Below, one piece after another: positions 1 through 11,239 of a stretch of DNA of 64,000 bases. The position numbers were made by a program, and so were the translations under genes. The DNA is from Lasiosphaeria ovina (lineage: Eukaryota > Ascomycota > Sordariomycetes > Sordariales > Lasiosphaeriaceae): positions 434,001 through 498,000 of the forward strand of contig JAULSN010000013.1 in assembly GCA_033439765.1 (NCBI GenBank), in the 5' to 3' direction. Within the stretch, counting starts at the first letter, position 1. The number at the start of each line of letters is the position of its first letter. The notes beneath the pieces were generated by a model. That model was not told the DNA's origin and made no database searches. It was given only the letters and a program-made list of their open reading frames with translations.

Positions 1-2
1 GA

Positions 3-3000
3 CGGCCTGGTAGAGGAGGCTCCCGAGCGAGCTCTCGGAGCGGTGGATCACATGATAGACCACGTAATAACGGCCCCCGCAGACCACTCAACAACAAGAT
101 CAAGAAGTGCTTTGTATACGGAAAACAGGGCTGTTGGTCTACGAAGCACCCGATCGCTGAACGCCAACCAAAGAAAAACCAGTGGCGACGCTATATGCAG
201 GCACAAGGTAGAGAAGGAGAAGACTTCGCCTCATTCTTGATCGACTTTGAAGGCATCGATACTGGCGAGTTAGATGAAGAACAAGAATTTGAGGCTTGGG
301 TCGCTATGAAGAATGCAGAAGCATCAACACCCCAGATGGAGAGCTTTGTTACGGAATACGGCCCAGTTGACGGCGCGAAGATAGCCGACCTTCTCAATAA
401 CCAGGCGACGATGCACGCGATAACAGAAGCCAACCCGTTTGTGCAACCCCCGGAAGAGCCCGCATCACTCTTTCACTTCAAAAGCCGCTATGACTCAGAG
501 ATCTTCTAAGGCATTATGCCCGATATAGGCGCAGCCGGCATATTAACAGCCGGTGAGAACCAAGTTAAGGCACTACAGAAGAAGATCCCGGGCACCAAGA
601 TCGATATATCAACGGCCGGAAAGCACCGCGTACGCTTCGGTGATAACCCAGAGAGTGTATCCCTCGGAACGGTAACCGTAGAGACCCCGTTCGGCTTGAT
701 TGACTTCCAAGTCGTCCCGGCAAATACCCCGTTTCTACTATATCTCTCTGATATGGATAAACACGGCGTGTACCTCAATAATATCCTCAATCTCCTAGTT
801 CATCAAGGAAAAGGCTACCCGATCGTACGGAAATGGGGCCATCCCTGGCTCCTACTGAACGATCCCGAGAGCACTATCGCATGGTCTCACCTTACGGAAA
901 CAGAGCTACGCCAACTACACCGACGATTCGGTCACCCGGTAGTAGAACGCCTATATAAGGTACTTGCACGGGCAGGCTACGACGATCTGGAGCATGATAC
1001 TATCGAGAAGATTAATAAGTTTTGCCATTAATGCCAGTTATATGGCAGCAATCCTGGTAGATTCAGATTTACCCTCTATAACGATATCGACTTCAACTAC
1101 CGTATGCTGGTAGATGTTATGTATCTCGATGGAAAACCAGTTATCCATGCTATCGATAAGGCGACCTCTTTCCAGGCCGCACGATTCCTCTAGAATATAA
1201 CGGCAAAGGCAACCTGGAATATAATCTGAGCGATGTGGATCGATACCTACGTTGGACCACCTGATATTATCGTTACTGATGCAGGAACCAACTTTACGGC
1301 AGAAGAATTCGTCAATAACGCCCGCAACCTATCGATCGAGATCATAGAAGTCCCAGTGGAAGCCCACAACTCGATCGGTAAGCTAGAACGGTATCACGGA
1401 CCGCTCCGCCGAGCCTATGAAGTCATCACAGCAGACCTACACGGCCTTAACGTGACGGCAGACCAAGCCCTCCAAATGGCCGTCAAGGTAGTCAACGATA
1501 CCGTAGGACCCGACGGTTTAGTGCCTACTCTCCTTGTTTTCGGATCGTACCCCAGGATGACCATATCGTCACCACAGTCTCCCTCTATTGAGGCCCGAGT
1601 AAAGGCGGTACGAAAGGCGATGATAGAGATACGTACCCTCAAGGCAAAGAGACAAGTGTCTGATGCCCTCGGTACCCGTAACGGCCCAAATAACCTAGAT
1701 ACCCTCAACCTTCCTCTCCAGAGCGAGGTAAAGGTATGGCGAGAAGGCGAGAAGTGGACCGGCCCGCATGTGCTGCTCGCACGTAACGGAAAGACCTATA
1801 CGGTTGAAGTCAACGGCAAGCCTACGAACTTTCGTATCGTAGTAGTCAAGCTATACTACCGTAACGATTCAACGGCTACCCCGGCCCTCGGAGAGAGTGG
1901 AAAGCTCCCTTATAACGAGGCCGACGATGATAACGAGTGGACCCCTCCACCGGAAGAACCCCGGGTATTGAGACGGCGCGGACGCCCGCCCGGATCAAAG
2001 AATAAGCCGAAGCCGAGCCCCGTAGTAGATACAGCAATGACTAAAGGCATGACCCTCACAACAGCCTACCTAACGGCAAAAGAGAATGAAGACTATAACC
2101 TCGCGGTAAGGCTCCGCAAAGAGGGGAAGATCCCAGCGGCTGGCGAGCCCTTCTCCCTATCTGATCAAACGGAAGTCGATGCCCTTATTGGCCGAGGAGT
2201 CTTCGTATTCCAGAAGTATGACCCGGTGAAGCACGGAAATATACGCATCTTCAAGTCGCGCATGGTCAGAGAGGTCAAGGGCAAGGAAACGGACTCTCCG
2301 TACGAGAAGTCCCGGCTTGTGATCCAAGGCCACAGCGATCAGGGCAAAGAACTGGTGTTAACACAGAGCCCTACGATCCAACGAGCGAGCCAACGGACCC
2401 TGGTTGCCCTAGCACCCTCTCTCATGCAGCAAGGAATGATGATGTGGATTCGAGACATCACACAAGCATATACACAGTCTACAACGGAGCTACAGCGAAC
2501 GATCCTAGCCTACCTACCCGAGCAAATCCGCCATATCTACCCAAAAGGAACGATAATGGAAGTCGTCAAACCGCTATACGGCATCGCTGAAGCAGGCACG
2601 CACTAGTGGGCGACCTATTTCAAGCACCACCGCGAACGGCTCAACATAACCACATCTACATACGATCCGTACCTTCTAATCACCTCAAAGGATTCAGAGC
2701 ATTTTGCAATCGTTGGCATGCAAACAGACGATACGATCGGCCTTACTGACTCAGGATTTGAAGCCCTGGAGGAGGAAATGATCAAGGAAGCCAAGTTTAC
2801 GGCTAAACCGAAACAAAAATTAACCCCGGCTAACCCGCTCGCATTCAACGGATGTATCTTGACCCTCCAAGAGGACGGTATACTGGCCCTGAAGCAGAAG
2901 AAGCAGGGCGAGAAGCTCATGATCGCGACCAACGCTCAGGAATACGTCGAACAGCGGGCACGCGGTGCCTATATCGCTTCGACCTATCAGCCTGAAGCCG

Positions 3001-3692
3001 CGTTCGACCTATCGGCTGCAGCACAGCACAAAGAGCCAACAAAAGAAGATATCGCCAGAATGAATAAGCGTATCAAATGGCAGATGGAGCACGTTGACCG
3101 AGGCATCAACTATATCCCCCTCGACCTACCTACGGCTAGGCTGTTTGTCTACGTAGATGCGTCATTCGCTAACAACAAGGACCTGAGCTCACAAATCGGA
3201 TACGTGATCTTCCTAGCGAACGAAGAGATGGATGAAGGAAGCTTCATCATGACAGGGAACCTGATCCATTGGTCATCTACCAAATGCAAGCGGATTACAC
3301 GAAGCATCCTAGCCTCAGAGATCTACGCTATGGCCAACGGCGTTGATATGGGCATTTGTTTCAACGCAACGATCAACATGATCCTGGCCAAGCTAGGCAT
3401 CCCGAATATCCCGATGATCGTATGCACCGACTCTTTCTCGCTCTACGAATGCTTAGTCAAACTAGGCACAACGAAGGAAAAGCGGCTTATGATCGACATC
3501 ATGAGCATGAGGCAGTCATACGAGAAGCAGGAGATCTTCGAAGTCCGATGGATCAACGGAAACGACAACCCGGCCGATGCGATGACGAAGTCATCACCCA
3601 ATATGGCCCTACAGGCCCTTATTGACAATAACACGTTGACGGTCAGGATTCAGGCTTCCGTGAAGCGGAACAAGAAGGACCACAGCGAGTAG
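3..3692 (+). pseudogene. copia Gag-Pol polyprotein, five in-frame stops
   Basis: One frame runs from base 3 to the stop at 3690-3692 without an indel. In order it shows: a Gag zinc knuckle near 100-150 (KCFVYGKQGC, where the second Cys is Tyr); a protease segment near 516-600 with DIGA in place of the usual DTGA; the pre-integrase HRRFGHP motif near 925; an integrase core (IIVTDAGTNF near 1265); an RT segment (SRLVIQGH, VGMQTDD near 2300-2730); and an RNase H segment (VYVDASFANN near 3150). The in-frame stops are TAA 507-509, TAA 1029-1031, TAG 1191-1193, TGA 1227-1229 and TAG 2604-2606. Each can be made by one C-to-T change on one strand or the other. The protein would be a polyprotein cleaved by its own protease; none can be made from this copy. 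Confidence 0.9.
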
Positions 3693-3721
3693 GATCTTGT
3701 GGAGGAAGAAAAGACTGCCAG

Positions 3722-4025
3722 TGTAGGAATAACCGATCAATCAGAGTTACGGAGGCTGAGGCGGCTCGGCGGGCCGCATAGCCCTGATTGGTCAGTCAGG
3801 AAGAATAGTGGGCCTGGCCCGGACACACGGGTCACCTGCCCTAGCACGTGACCTTAGTGTGCACGGACCATCCACCCTGTGGACAGCCCACTCCCCCAAA
3901 ACCACCAAGCACCCTGTAACCCTACTGAATAGAACAGAGATAAATGAACATACCACCAATCTCCCAACCACCCTTTCGCAACGGTTACTATAGTGACTAT
4001 TATGAATGACCTTGTCATTCCAACA
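3722..4025 (+). repeat. 3' LTR of the copia element
   Basis: It starts TGTAGGAATA and ends CATTCCAACA, so the ends are imperfect inverted repeats of the TG...CA type. It directly follows the RNase H end and a purine tract. Length is about 304 bp. No second copy is in the window to confirm the borders. Confidence 0.75.
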
Positions 4026-4132
4026 CAGGATTTATTTATATTTCTCTCGCTAATAGTAACAGCCTTTAAAATAGGAGCCTAGAAATATTCCCAGTAGCTT
4101 AATATATTCATTTTTGGTTTTTAAAAGGTTTT

Positions 4133-4195
4133 TATTACACACCGCTCGACTGTGTGGGTCGTCTGTCTGTACGGGGCAGTGGGCCCCTGTGGGTT
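4133..4195 (-). repeat. Fragment of the TGTTACG-type LTR (U5 end)
   Basis: The stretch beginning tattacacaccgctcgactg matches the terminal part of the LTRs at 28601 and 29421 (CGCTCGACTGTGTGGGTC is shared exactly). Similarity fades by about 4195 at the border with the ankyrin relic. It is truncated, with no target duplication visible. Confidence 0.65.
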
Positions 4196-4207
4196 AGTGG
4201 CAAGGGC

Positions 4208-4395
4208 CTGCACCCGTCTGCACTCCTCGCCGAGGACGCCGCGGGCCAAACCGCCCTGCACGTCGCCACCAGGCTCGGCGATATCGATATAATGGTTACG
4301 CTGCTGGAGCACGTCTACTCCATAGCAGGACACAGGACCAGAGTAGTGGTAGCGACGACACGGGGTTCTTGCCGCACAATGCCAGGTCAAGAAGG
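4208..4395 (+). pseudogene. Ankyrin-repeat gene fragment
   Basis: A frame from 4208 reads one ankyrin unit (GQTALHVATRLGDIDIMV then TLLEH). No start codon or flanking repeats remain. The fragment begins at an LTR scrap (4133-4195) and may end at a GTAAG splice-donor-like site near 4394. It is probably the remains of an ankyrin or NACHT-ankyrin gene cut by the LTR. Whether it belonged to the NACHT relic at 11.2-12.6 kb cannot be told. Confidence 0.5.
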
Positions 4396-5460
4396 TAAGA
4401 ACCTCCGCTTTCTTCTTATAAGAACAAATGGAAATAGGCCTCGTGATAGGCTCGCGTAGCTTATAATACTATTCTAATAAGGGTTTAGGCTTAGGACCTG
4501 GCTTCAGGCGAGCCGGTGGCCAGGAGACCTTGTCAGCCATGGTACGGCTTATGCTACTTAAATTAAAATTAGTGATAGAAGGTTAGTAAGTTCTTAGTAG
4601 GCCGCACGGACCTCAAGCCGTTGCCATCCAAGCTCGACGAGTGGAAGGAACATGTCAAGATAGTGTGAGGAGGTTTGGCGTCTGGGAGGCCCTGGCTGGG
4701 CGGCAAGGGACGAGATTTTGGGGATTGCGAACTGCAAGTTATAGTTACTGTAACCCAACATCAAGCGTGGCACGACATGTTCCTGCAGTGTCTTGTCGGC
4801 GGGTCCATCCATGTCGTACTACTACTGAGACACTGATTGGGCATGCTGGTTCAGAAGTTAAAACAGTGGACCGCTAGCCGTAGGGGGCTTAGTTACGCGC
4901 AAAGTTTAATTGCACTGCAGGCCATCAGTATGCAACTTAAATTCGTAGGAAATTCGTAGCATAGCAAAGTCGTGTGAATATCATCAGACGATGTCTTGAC
5001 CTTCAGACGTGGCAATTGGGGTTAGGAGACCCCTACGATACTGATACTGAGGACCAACTGGAACCACAAGCTACTTCGCAAACAAGACGGACACAAGGAA
5101 CAAGGTCAACCACTACAGGTCACGTGATGACACCAACACAACGACTCGGCACCTCGTCCCACTAACGCTGAAAACAGGGTCGCGATGTAAACCCAGAACC
5201 GCCACAGTATCATCGGGGCAACCGTCCTACACGTCACGGAAGGAGCAATCAGCCCGATCAGCCACACCACAAAGCCAGCTGCGATCATTAAAGAATGTGT
5301 AATACATGTCGGAGATTCGCGAGCCATCCAATTGGAATATCGGGCTGCAGGGACAGCACTGCAAATTTAAACGCAAAAGAGCCCTTTGAAACTCTTTCTG
5401 AAGGGATAGGGTATTGTGTAACGTCGATTTGTGGCTGAGACCGGGGGCGCAGCGACGGTG
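4396..5460. other. Intergenic, no gene seen
   Basis: Only short ORFs without recognisable domains are present on either strand. No tRNA, tandem repeat or splice-supported gene model was found. Confidence 0.5.
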
Positions 5461-5636
5461 GTGCTGCTCAAGCCGAAAACGAATGGCACGAGAACCGCTT
5501 GCACTGCCACCCAGCTTTATTTATACATGTCCTTGCGCCTACGTGCCTCCTGACCAGCATTGAGCGGGCCTAGGGAATGAAGGAAGTTATTCACCAAACA
5601 AATCTCCAACACAGTCAATGGTCAACGCCGAGAGCT
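5461..5636 (+). repeat. Left arm of a 176-bp inverted repeat
   Basis: Bases 5461-5636 are, in reverse complement, nearly identical to 7552-7728 (a few mismatches and about one indel over 176 bp). It starts gtgctgctcaagccg and ends at cgccgagagct. The arms enclose about 1.9 kb. It could be the terminal inverted repeat of a non-autonomous DNA element, or an inverted copy of the region upstream of the zinc-finger gene. Confidence 0.85.
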
Positions 5637-7551
5637 CGGTGCCGTGCCGTGCGGAGGCATTTCGGCATGGTGACAATGGAGGCGCCACATGAGGCAGCGA
5701 CCTACCGTGGAGGCACATGGCACAGTTACCTACGGTGGGAACACAGCGACGTCGATTCAGAAGTGCCAATCCGAAGACCGCCCTGCAGGCTATCACCCCG
5801 CGCGACCTATCGCATCCGATCGGCAACGCCATTCATCGACCTACATGCGGACCTACATGCGCAGGTAATGTTGCTGGCAGTCCACTAATGCCTTCCGCAT
5901 TGGTCGTTTGCCTATGAGTTAGCATTCGTCTACCTGCAGGTGTTCAATGACACGGGACGAACGAGGGCTTGACAAATGCAAACTTCCCATTGTTTATTGG
6001 ATGGAACACATCAGACACAGTGGTACGCGCACATCGGGTGACGACGGACATCTAATATTTCTAGCGGTGAGCGCGAGAATTACTTCGGATCTGGGCTGGA
6101 GCTGTCGATTTCCTTGCCAAATGTTGCCCGGATGCAGTATTAAGGGGGCGCGTCTCGGCTCCTCCGCGGCATGCCCAGTGTTCCCCACCTTTTCCTCACC
6201 AAAAAAAGAGGAGGTGTTCCGTTGTCCTCGTCAGGGCTACAAAAACAGGCCGAGAATACAAAGCACCTCGGAAAACGCGTTTTCAAGGCTCTTAACGGGG
6301 TTGACAGCTTCGACCTTGTTGATCCAGCGGCTGGGCTGGCGCATGGAAAGCGCATGGGCGGTAAGATGGTGTTTCACGATTCTCCAGCTCATAGGGTCAT
6401 CCTCCCCAGTGCAAGAACATGAACGCCACGTCCTAAAATGGTTAGATTGAAGTCGCCAGCTGCACAGTCAGCAAACCAATCTTTCACAGTGTAAGAAGAT
6501 AACGGCCTTCAGGGCTATAACAGGGGGTATAACGAGCTTGAGCGGATCCGTGGGGTGTGAGACGGCACCTGGCCGACGAGGTTGTACTGTAAAATCTCAA
6601 ATCTTGGGCACTGTGAAAGGTAACCCTTGTTTTTGGCCTGAGCCTTCGTACCTGCGCTTCTTTTGCGAATTAGTGGGCCTGACCAAGGAGCCTGCGAGTG
6701 GGTTAAGGCGTTTTGTAACCCTGACGAGTACTCACAATCACGTCGATTGCAGACGCCACCGCAGCAATCGTGCTCGCAGAAGTTTGCACAATGGAAGTGG
6801 CGTCCCGATGGCTTTCGATGCCGCAGTGTCTCTACGATGCGGTAGCTGCTTTTGAGGTCTGGATCGCGCCGTGTCACGGTTGACATCGCCGCGCTTGCGT
6901 TGAAGCTGGCTGCGTCAGCCCAATAAGGCTGGGAGAATGTCAGTGGCCTGTGAGTTGGGTCATCCCCGGTTGTGGTACCCCGTCCCACCTACTCCATATA
7001 ATCCCCATGGCTTTGGACCTCAAGACACTTCGACAATTTGCTGAGGCAGCAGTAAGACGGCAAAGAAGCTAATCGAAGGCCTACCCACCGTCGTGTACGT
7101 ACGGTTGTGGAAGTCGGGGAGAAAAAAGCGGATATCAGACCCGCTTCCAAGTCTCACAGTGGCTGTCTCGTGGGGGTTGACATCAAGTCTCGTACCAAAG
7201 TCCCAAGCGGCAGGCACCATGAACTCTCGTGAAGTTCCTCCTCCATGCACTCCCTTAATCTACCAAACCCCACCTCGGATCATATCACTGGCTGAGCGAG
7301 AAGCAGTAGCGTAAGGCAATTGCCACGATACCGGCGAGACCATGGCTCGGTCCCAACAAGCCTAACAGTCAATTACCTACGATAAGTCTTGAGTGGTTGG
7401 CCGTCCACCACCTGCCCCAGACCTGCGTAAGTCCTGCGCCCGGCCTGCATTGTCCCTAGCTGAGCCTGCAGTCATGCAGGTACCACCGGTGAATGCTCTC
7501 CAGCTCGGAGAGATCTCCAACACCGAGGCAGGTCTTCGGAATATTGTTTGA
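5637..7551. other. Interior of the inverted-repeat segment, no recognised gene
   Basis: The interior holds an open frame at 5947-6450 (+) and another at 6515-6988 (-), the latter with several Cys/His residues. Neither has a recognisable domain, a good start context or splice support. No transposase signature was found. If the segment is a mobile element it looks non-autonomous. Confidence 0.4.
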
Positions 7552-7728
7552 AGCTCTCGGCGTTGACCATTGACTGTGATGGAGATTTGTTTGGTGAAAT
7601 AACTTCCTTCATTCCCTAGGCCCGCTCAATGCTGGTCAGGAGGCACGTAGGCGCAAGGACATTTATAAATAAAGCTGGGTGGCAGTGTAAGCGGTTCTCG
7701 TGCCATTCGTTTTCGGCTTGAGCAGCAC
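7552..7728 (-). repeat. Right arm of the 176-bp inverted repeat
   Basis: This is the reverse-complement partner of 5461-5636. It ends only 23 bases before the ATG of the zinc-finger gene at 7752, so it is the immediate 5' region of that gene. Confidence 0.85.
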
Positions 7729-7751
7729 TTGGATACTGGCCTCGTTGCAAA

Positions 7752-8681
7752 ATGTATTCATCTCAGCGCTGGCAGCGAGCTTCTCGGCGCACGAGGGCTG
7801 CCACACTTCGCCCGCCCCCTCGCCGCATCTTACCCGCACCCCAAACCACCCCCCCACAGTACTCCACCCCCCCACAGGACTTTCAGTGCTTCATTCCAAA
7901 TTTTATGTTCCCCGAGTCATACAACCTGCCGTACACCACCCCAAGCGGCGGCAGTGGTGACACATACTCCGGGAGCAGTGATGGTCGTTCAAACACATTT
8001 TCTACCGATGTGTGTGACTCCCGCTACCCTAGCTTTGAGCCTAGAGCTCTTCAGGACACTTCGTATCTTTTGTTCCCGGAGAATTTGACCTCGGAGCCGG
8101 CCACGTTGTTCAACTCCTATTCCGACGCAGTCTATCGTCAGCCCGGGTCACGCTCGGTTCCCACCATCGCGTCCCAGCCACTTGCTCCAGATCTTCCTCT
8201 TCAGTACTATTCCAGTGATGACGCAAGGCGGTATCATTGCTTTGAAGCCCAAGCGCATCCACCTGAAGATCCAAGCCGCCTCGCCCATGTTCCAACAGCC
8301 AACCGGAGTGGAGATGAGCAGGCCAACCACGCGCAGTCCACATCACTCGAGTCGCCCAGCTGGCCAAGAAAGCTGCGATGCAACTACCGGGACGGCAACA
8401 AAAAATGCGGTTATTTCACGACAGGCAAGGATCCCGACCACCTGCTCAAGATTCACCAGAGGAGACAACACCAATCCTCTCCAATCCGATGCAATGAGGA
8501 GGGCTGCGGCGTCATAATCGGACACGGACGCCGTGACAACCTCAACAAGCACAAGAACACGGAGAATTGCGCAGGTTTCAAGAGAAAAAAGGCTGCCGAG
8601 GCCGCCCAGGCTACTGAGAAGCATATGTTTGAGGAGTTGGCTACGCTTCTCAACAACATCAACAATGGGATGTCCGGTTGA
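7752..8681 (+). CDS. C2H2-like zinc-finger protein, probable transcription factor
   Basis: A single-exon frame of 309 residues from ATG 7752. The N-terminal two thirds is rich in Pro, Ser and Thr and looks disordered. Near residues 210-275 lie two adjacent atypical fingers. The first has C-x8-C followed by His residues (HQRRQH). The second reads RCNEEGCG with a distal His and Cys (KHKNTENC), so it is C2HC-like. The tail (about 276-309) is basic, then hydrophobic. Paired irregular fingers of this sort are common in ascomycete proteins of the fungal transcription-factor class, so nuclear DNA binding is inferred. The start lies 23 bp from the 7552-7728 repeat arm, so its promoter is repeat-derived. 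Target genes are unknown. Confidence 0.7.
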   Translation: MYSSQRWQRASRRTRAATLRPPPRRILPAPQTTPPQYSTPPQDFQCFIPNFMFPESYNLPYTTPSGGSGDTYSGSSDGRSNTFSTDVCDSRYPSFEPRALQDTSYLLFPENLTSEPATLFNSYSDAVYRQPGSRSVPTIASQPLAPDLPLQYYSSDDARRYHCFEAQAHPPEDPSRLAHVPTANRSGDEQANHAQSTSLESPSWPRKLRCNYRDGNKKCGYFTTGKDPDHLLKIHQRRQHQSSPIRCNEEGCGVIIGHGRRDNLNKHKNTENCAGFKRKKAAEAAQATEKHMFEELATLLNNINNGMSG

Positions 8682-9482
8682 GGTGTGAGGACGGTACGGT
8701 GTTGATCATACTCTATTCTAATGTGTCTCTTTTATTCTCGGGTGCTCGATTTGTTATTTCGTGGTGACGTTGGATACGGGTGGCTAAAATGGAGAATGGT
8801 CGAGCACTCATCTCCTCTGTTCTAGTTGAGGGCTCGCGTCTTGTGTTGTTACGGTCGGTTGGGTTGTCCTTAAAGACTTTATGATCAGTAGTGACCCAAT
8901 GATTGAATGACGTTGAAATAACTGCCTTACTCCATGACCATTGCTAGCTATTGAACGTCATCGTGTGCCACGCCTCGACCCTGGAGATGTCGGGGATCTG
9001 TACCTCGGGGCAGGTTTACCGCCGAAACAAACTGTAATCCGCTTTTTGGCCCCATAGCCGACTGATCATGGTGGCTTCGGAGGCGACGTGTCCCACCGGA
9101 GAGCGGTTCGACACTGTAAGTGGGAAGCGGCGAGTCGCTTGGCTGTGAAGGACGTTAACAGAGGGATCATTCTCAGCAGCCTGAGAGAACAGCACGGTAC
9201 TTAAGTATTAAAAGCCAAGTCAGGCTACCAGAGGAATTCGATGAGACCTGCCGCAGACTCCCCCTGGGGGCCAAAATCCCGACCGAAGTGTGCCCCGGGA
9301 TCCGCCTGCAGCAGGCACCCAACTAGGCTCCCGCGAGGCTCGGCACAGCCCCGTCGTCAGAACAATCACTGGTTTAAAAAGGCTGCGGCCATAATTTGAA
9401 CTGTCAAGTTTGAGCCTAGCGATTACCAAACTGCAAAGTTTCAAAATATATTGTTTCGAACACCCGGGCTGGTCCCGCTAGG
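8682..9482. other. Intergenic, no gene seen
   Basis: Downstream region of the zinc-finger gene. Only short, unsupported ORFs are present. It ends at the solo LTR at 9483. Confidence 0.5.
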
Positions 9483-9659
9483 TGTCGGAAGAAGCGGCAT
9501 TGAGGCGTCAGTGGCGCATATGCCAAGCCACACAAAGCATCGAGAACAAAGGTCGGATTTGCCCATATATTTTGGGTATCTGGCCTATGCCCACCTTCTT
9601 TTCTTCTTCCTAATACAAGATCTATTTTTGCCCTCAATAATGCAGCGTTGTATGTGACA
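9483..9659 (+). mobile_element. Solo LTR, family 2 (TGTCGGAAG), with target duplication
   Basis: It starts TGTCGGAAGAAG and ends GTGACA, with TGTC/GACA ends. It is flanked by the perfect 5-bp direct repeat ctagg (9478-9482 and 9660-9664). A second copy at 27228-27413 shares the start, TATGCCCACCTT, CTTCTTCCTAATACAAG and TTTGCCCTCA. The 177-bp length with no internal region fits LTR-LTR recombination that left a solo LTR. Confidence 0.85.
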
Positions 9660-9664
9660 CTAGG

Positions 9665-11239
9665 TGCTCCCCACGCGCCCCTCCTGGCGCAGCTCTGTCC
9701 ACCTTTACCCAAAGCTGCCGTGCTTAAATGGCCTGGAAAGTCTATTTCCAATGATCGGCTGACCGAGTGGGTTGGCATGAGGAGAAGGAAAGAATCCAAA
9801 TGCAGATGGGAAAACTTGGAAGTTTATTCCCCACATCAGCGCCTCGGTGACTTGAGCAGTGTGACGGGCTGGTGCCTGGTTGTTGAGGTTTCTTTAAGCA
9901 CTCACGTACTTAGACCGGCTGATCTATTCGTACCACCACACACAGTCACGTCTGGGGCTCCCTGATATTGCATTCGGCGTAAAAATATCCCGGCCTCGAT
10001 CTCACGGTGGACTTGAGTGCAGGATGCATATGAGTGCCTGGCAGGAGCCTTATCTGATCATTGTGTCTGATGGCCGCACTTTTGCGCCTGTCCAGGCGTG
10101 TAGTTGTGTCAAGGCAAGGCCCAGATCTTGATTCAGAATATCAATCCACTATTTCAGGCCACGTAATAAGTGCGCGTAGCTGCAAAAGTTCTCCCGTATT
10201 ATAGTTTGTCTGTAGATTCCAAATCCGAGGTCCGTTTCTTTTTAACTGCAATACATGCGGAGATATTGATGGTTTCTATGTTGGTTGTTGGTTTTGGGTG
10301 AATATTTGGCATTTCCTGGTACCACTGAAGTTTCTCTTTCGGCAACCTCAGGAAAACGGTCCGTCTGTCAATTAGCTGAATATCAATAACATCTGAGACT
10401 GTAGTATGATATCCGCGTTTGCGTTTCTTTGCCTATTAAATCATACTACTTACAATAAATGCAGCATCTCAGTTAAGTAGCACTAGCCTCTTTAATCAAG
10501 GTGAGTCGCTCAGGCAAGGAGATGCGATGTGCCGGCCTGTCGCCGCCGCAATTTCAGCCTTCTTCTTTGACTCCTCAACCCAATGCCCTCAAGGCCACGG
10601 ACGATATTAAAACGGTAGTAGCGTCATTGGTCGTTTAGGCTCGGCTTATTACGCCTGAACTGCTCTGTTGACTTTTCTATTTCGGTCGCTATTAGTTTGA
10701 TGGTAGCCTATATTCCTAGCACGTCGTCGCTGCACCGGCTCTAGACTAAGGAGTGGAATTGCTAGGTCCTACAAAATCCTAAAGACGGATGAACGACGAG
10801 AGCGAAATGATTATACTTGGTTAGAGTACTTATTATTATTTTAGATAACTTACTATCCCCAGGAATAGAGCGTGTTACTTAATTTAGAGAGATAGTTGAA
10901 AATAGTAATAGTATTTCCCGTACTAATATTATTATTTATACAGAAGCGCGTACGACGAGATATAAGACATAAGAGGAGAAGTCGAAAGTATGCTAACTCG
11001 AAACTTCGTAGTGTTACTGTAAAGTAGCCTCTGTCACAGACTATGGTTTAGTAGGAAAATTCCCGCCTCCTACAGCAAGCAGGGCAAGCGGGCAAAGGGC
11101 CCTACCGAGCCTCGCTGCAAATGTGGCCCATGGGTATGTATAAGTAGATTTTCCCCAAACAATACAGTGATTTGTATGCAGTGTTCTAATTAGCCGCAGT
11201 CCCCCCTGTAAGCCTTGTGAGTCTGAAAGTACAAAGCGC
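9665..11239. other. Gene-free, AT-rich stretch
   Basis: From about 10.1 to 11.2 kb the composition drops to visibly AT-rich sequence with many TA-rich runs, unlike the GC-rich genes around it. No ORF of note is present. It fits old RIP-mutated repeat DNA, though no family can be named by eye. Confidence 0.5.

Larger units (their letters stand above)
1..4025 (+). mobile_element. Ty1/copia LTR retrotransposon, 3' part (5' end outside window)
   Basis: The order Gag zinc knuckle, protease, integrase, reverse transcriptase, RNase H, then LTR is that of Ty1/copia (integrase before RT), not Ty3/gypsy. The coding part fills 3-3692. A purine-rich tract lies at about 3700-3713, eight bases before the 3' LTR at 3722-4025. 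The 5' LTR and most of Gag lie to the left of the window. The element is dead: its single reading frame carries five stop codons. The base after the LTR (4026-4030, cagga) would be the target duplication, but its partner cannot be seen. Confidence 0.9.

Noticed and set aside
5947..6450. 167-codon plus-strand ORF inside the inverted-repeat segment
   Set aside because: No motif, start context or homolog-like pattern; kept only as a note on the interior.
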